Assembly (NCBI GenBank): GCA_017619715.1
Contig: JAFZRS010000002.1
Span: 124,001-188,000, forward strand
From: Oscillospiraceae bacterium
GTDB lineage: Bacteria > Bacillota > Clostridia > Oscillospirales > Oscillospiraceae
Direction: 5' to 3'
Length of the DNA: 64,000 nt
Shown piece after piece: positions 63,433 through 64,000 of the stretch (position 1 is its first letter; every line of letters begins with the position of its first letter). A model generated the notes under the pieces. It saw only the letters and a list, made by a program, of their open reading frames with translations. It was not told the DNA's origin and searched no databases. Position numbers and translations under genes: made by a program.

Positions 63433-64000
63433 TTACGCGGCGTTTTCCGTGACAAAATCATACAGCAGCTTCGCTCCGTCCGCAAGGCGCGGCGCGGGAC
63501 GGGACAGCTCGTTGTTCTGCAGATTCAAAATCGCCTGATTGCGCACCGCCGTCACGTTCTCCCAGCCGGGACGGGAGAGAATCTCCTCCTCCGGGGTCGG
63601 TCCTTCGCCGAAATACATGGTGATCGTTACGATGTAGTCGGGATTGCGCTCCAGCACCTGCTCCTCGGAAATCTCCGCCCAACCGTCCAGATCGTCGAAG
63701 CAGTTTTTAAGACCCATCATCGTTGCGATCTCGTCCATGAACGTGTTTTTGCCGGCCGTCCAGAGACCCCACTCCAGGGGGGAGACTTCAAAATACACGG
63801 ACTGCGTGCCGTCCAGCTTGTTTTCTTCGATCTCGGCAAAGCCCGCCTTCATATCCGAGACGATCTTTGCCGCTTCCGCGTCCTTGCCCAGCAGCTTGCC
63901 CAAAAGCTCGATGGACGTATACACGCCCGCGATATCCTTTGCGTCGCTGACGGCGACCGCGATACCCGCGTCTTTCAGCTGCTTCACCTGCTCCTCCGTC
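63433..64000 (-). CDS. ABC importer substrate-binding protein, C-terminal part (partial)
   Basis: The gene's 5' end, including any signal peptide and lipobox, is beyond the right edge; the frame reads ...TEEQVKQLKDAGIAVAV and stays open. The visible 189 codons are a class-III (BtuF/FepB-like) binding lobe: YTSIELLGKLLGKDAEAAKIV, YFEVSPLEWGLWTAGKNTFMDEIATMMGLKNCF and the late LERNPDYIVTITMYFG. It presents the metal chelate or corrinoid to the FecCD permease beside it. A start at GTG 63987 would be an artefact of the window end. Confidence 0.9.
   Translation of the reverse strand, partial: TEEQVKQLKDAGIAVAVSDAKDIAGVYTSIELLGKLLGKDAEAAKIVSDMKAGFAEIEENKLDGTQSVYFEVSPLEWGLWTAGKNTFMDEIATMMGLKNCFDDLDGWAEISEEQVLERNPDYIVTITMYFGEGPTPEEEILSRPGWENVTAVRNQAILNLQNNELSRPAPRLADGAKLLYDFVTENAA

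Noticed and set aside
1..64000. CRISPR arrays, insertion sequences, prophage genes and rRNA
   Set aside because: No repeat-spacer series, transposase, integrase, phage structural gene or rRNA segment was found by reading both strands.

Overview
The window looks like chromosomal DNA of an anaerobic, low-branching Clostridia, most like the Oscillospiraceae. The evidence is a GC-rich Gram-positive gene set: ZapA, DnaD/DnaI-type replication proteins, ParB/Noc, T-box leaders, RecD2, ComF, a V-type ATPase and ferredoxin-dependent 2-oxoacid oxidoreductase. Species cannot be fixed from sequence alone.

Layout. 1-3724 (minus): mreC (cut by the edge), maf, dut, a U32 RlhA-like protein and zapA. 3925-8721 (plus): DnaD, a DnaI-like loader, ParB/Noc and a VanW envelope protein. 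8776-12000 (minus): mnmE-degV-prmA. 12270-13447 (plus): a frameshifted small membrane protein and an Lgt-like protein. 13512-16494 (minus): rpsO-pnp and a ferredoxin. 16634-19614 (plus): a GntR/YtrA-type regulator with an ABC exporter and a palindromic operator. 34357-42829 (minus): a nine-gene V-ATPase operon in the order of the Enterococcus hirae ntp operon, with Na+-binding residues in its rotor proteolipid. 43130-55046 (minus): aminotransferase, MreB, ComF, RecD2, UvrA, UvrB, RadC. 55228-56608 (plus): lspA and a pseudouridine synthase. Two tRNA genes (Leu-CAA, Val-GAC) carry their own promoters and terminators. The right end is a SIS-domain gene and a siderophore/cobalamin-type ABC importer.

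Two regions stand out. (1) 19643-34298 is a branched-chain metabolism cluster with three separate T-box leaders. My tentative reading of their specifier codons is Leu (CUG), Ile (AUC) and Val (GUA). The genes are a LeuA-like protein lacking the metal-binding histidines, a TIM-barrel/acyl-CoA-ligase fusion, two tandem HTH-cupin-acyl-CoA-ligase fusions, a nitrilase-family amidase, a branched-chain aminotransferase, a MinD-like ATPase and a complete four-subunit 2-oxoacid:ferredoxin oxidoreductase. T-boxes switch genes on when an amino acid is scarce, so I infer that the cluster runs in the synthetic direction: branched-chain fatty acid to acyl-CoA, reductive carboxylation to the 2-oxo acid, then transamination to Val/Ile/Leu.

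(2) 57239-60577, just after tRNA-Val, is a visibly AT-richer four-gene operon: a divergent Lgt-like membrane protein, a secreted surface protein, a lipoprotein, and a secreted protein whose first mature domain is almost eukaryotic ubiquitin. By eye it matches 59 of the first 71 ubiquitin residues and keeps all seven lysines, but the RLRGG tail is missing. Ig/X2-like domains and an SPQTG sortase-type anchor follow. It looks like a horizontally acquired, cell-wall-displayed ubiquitin.
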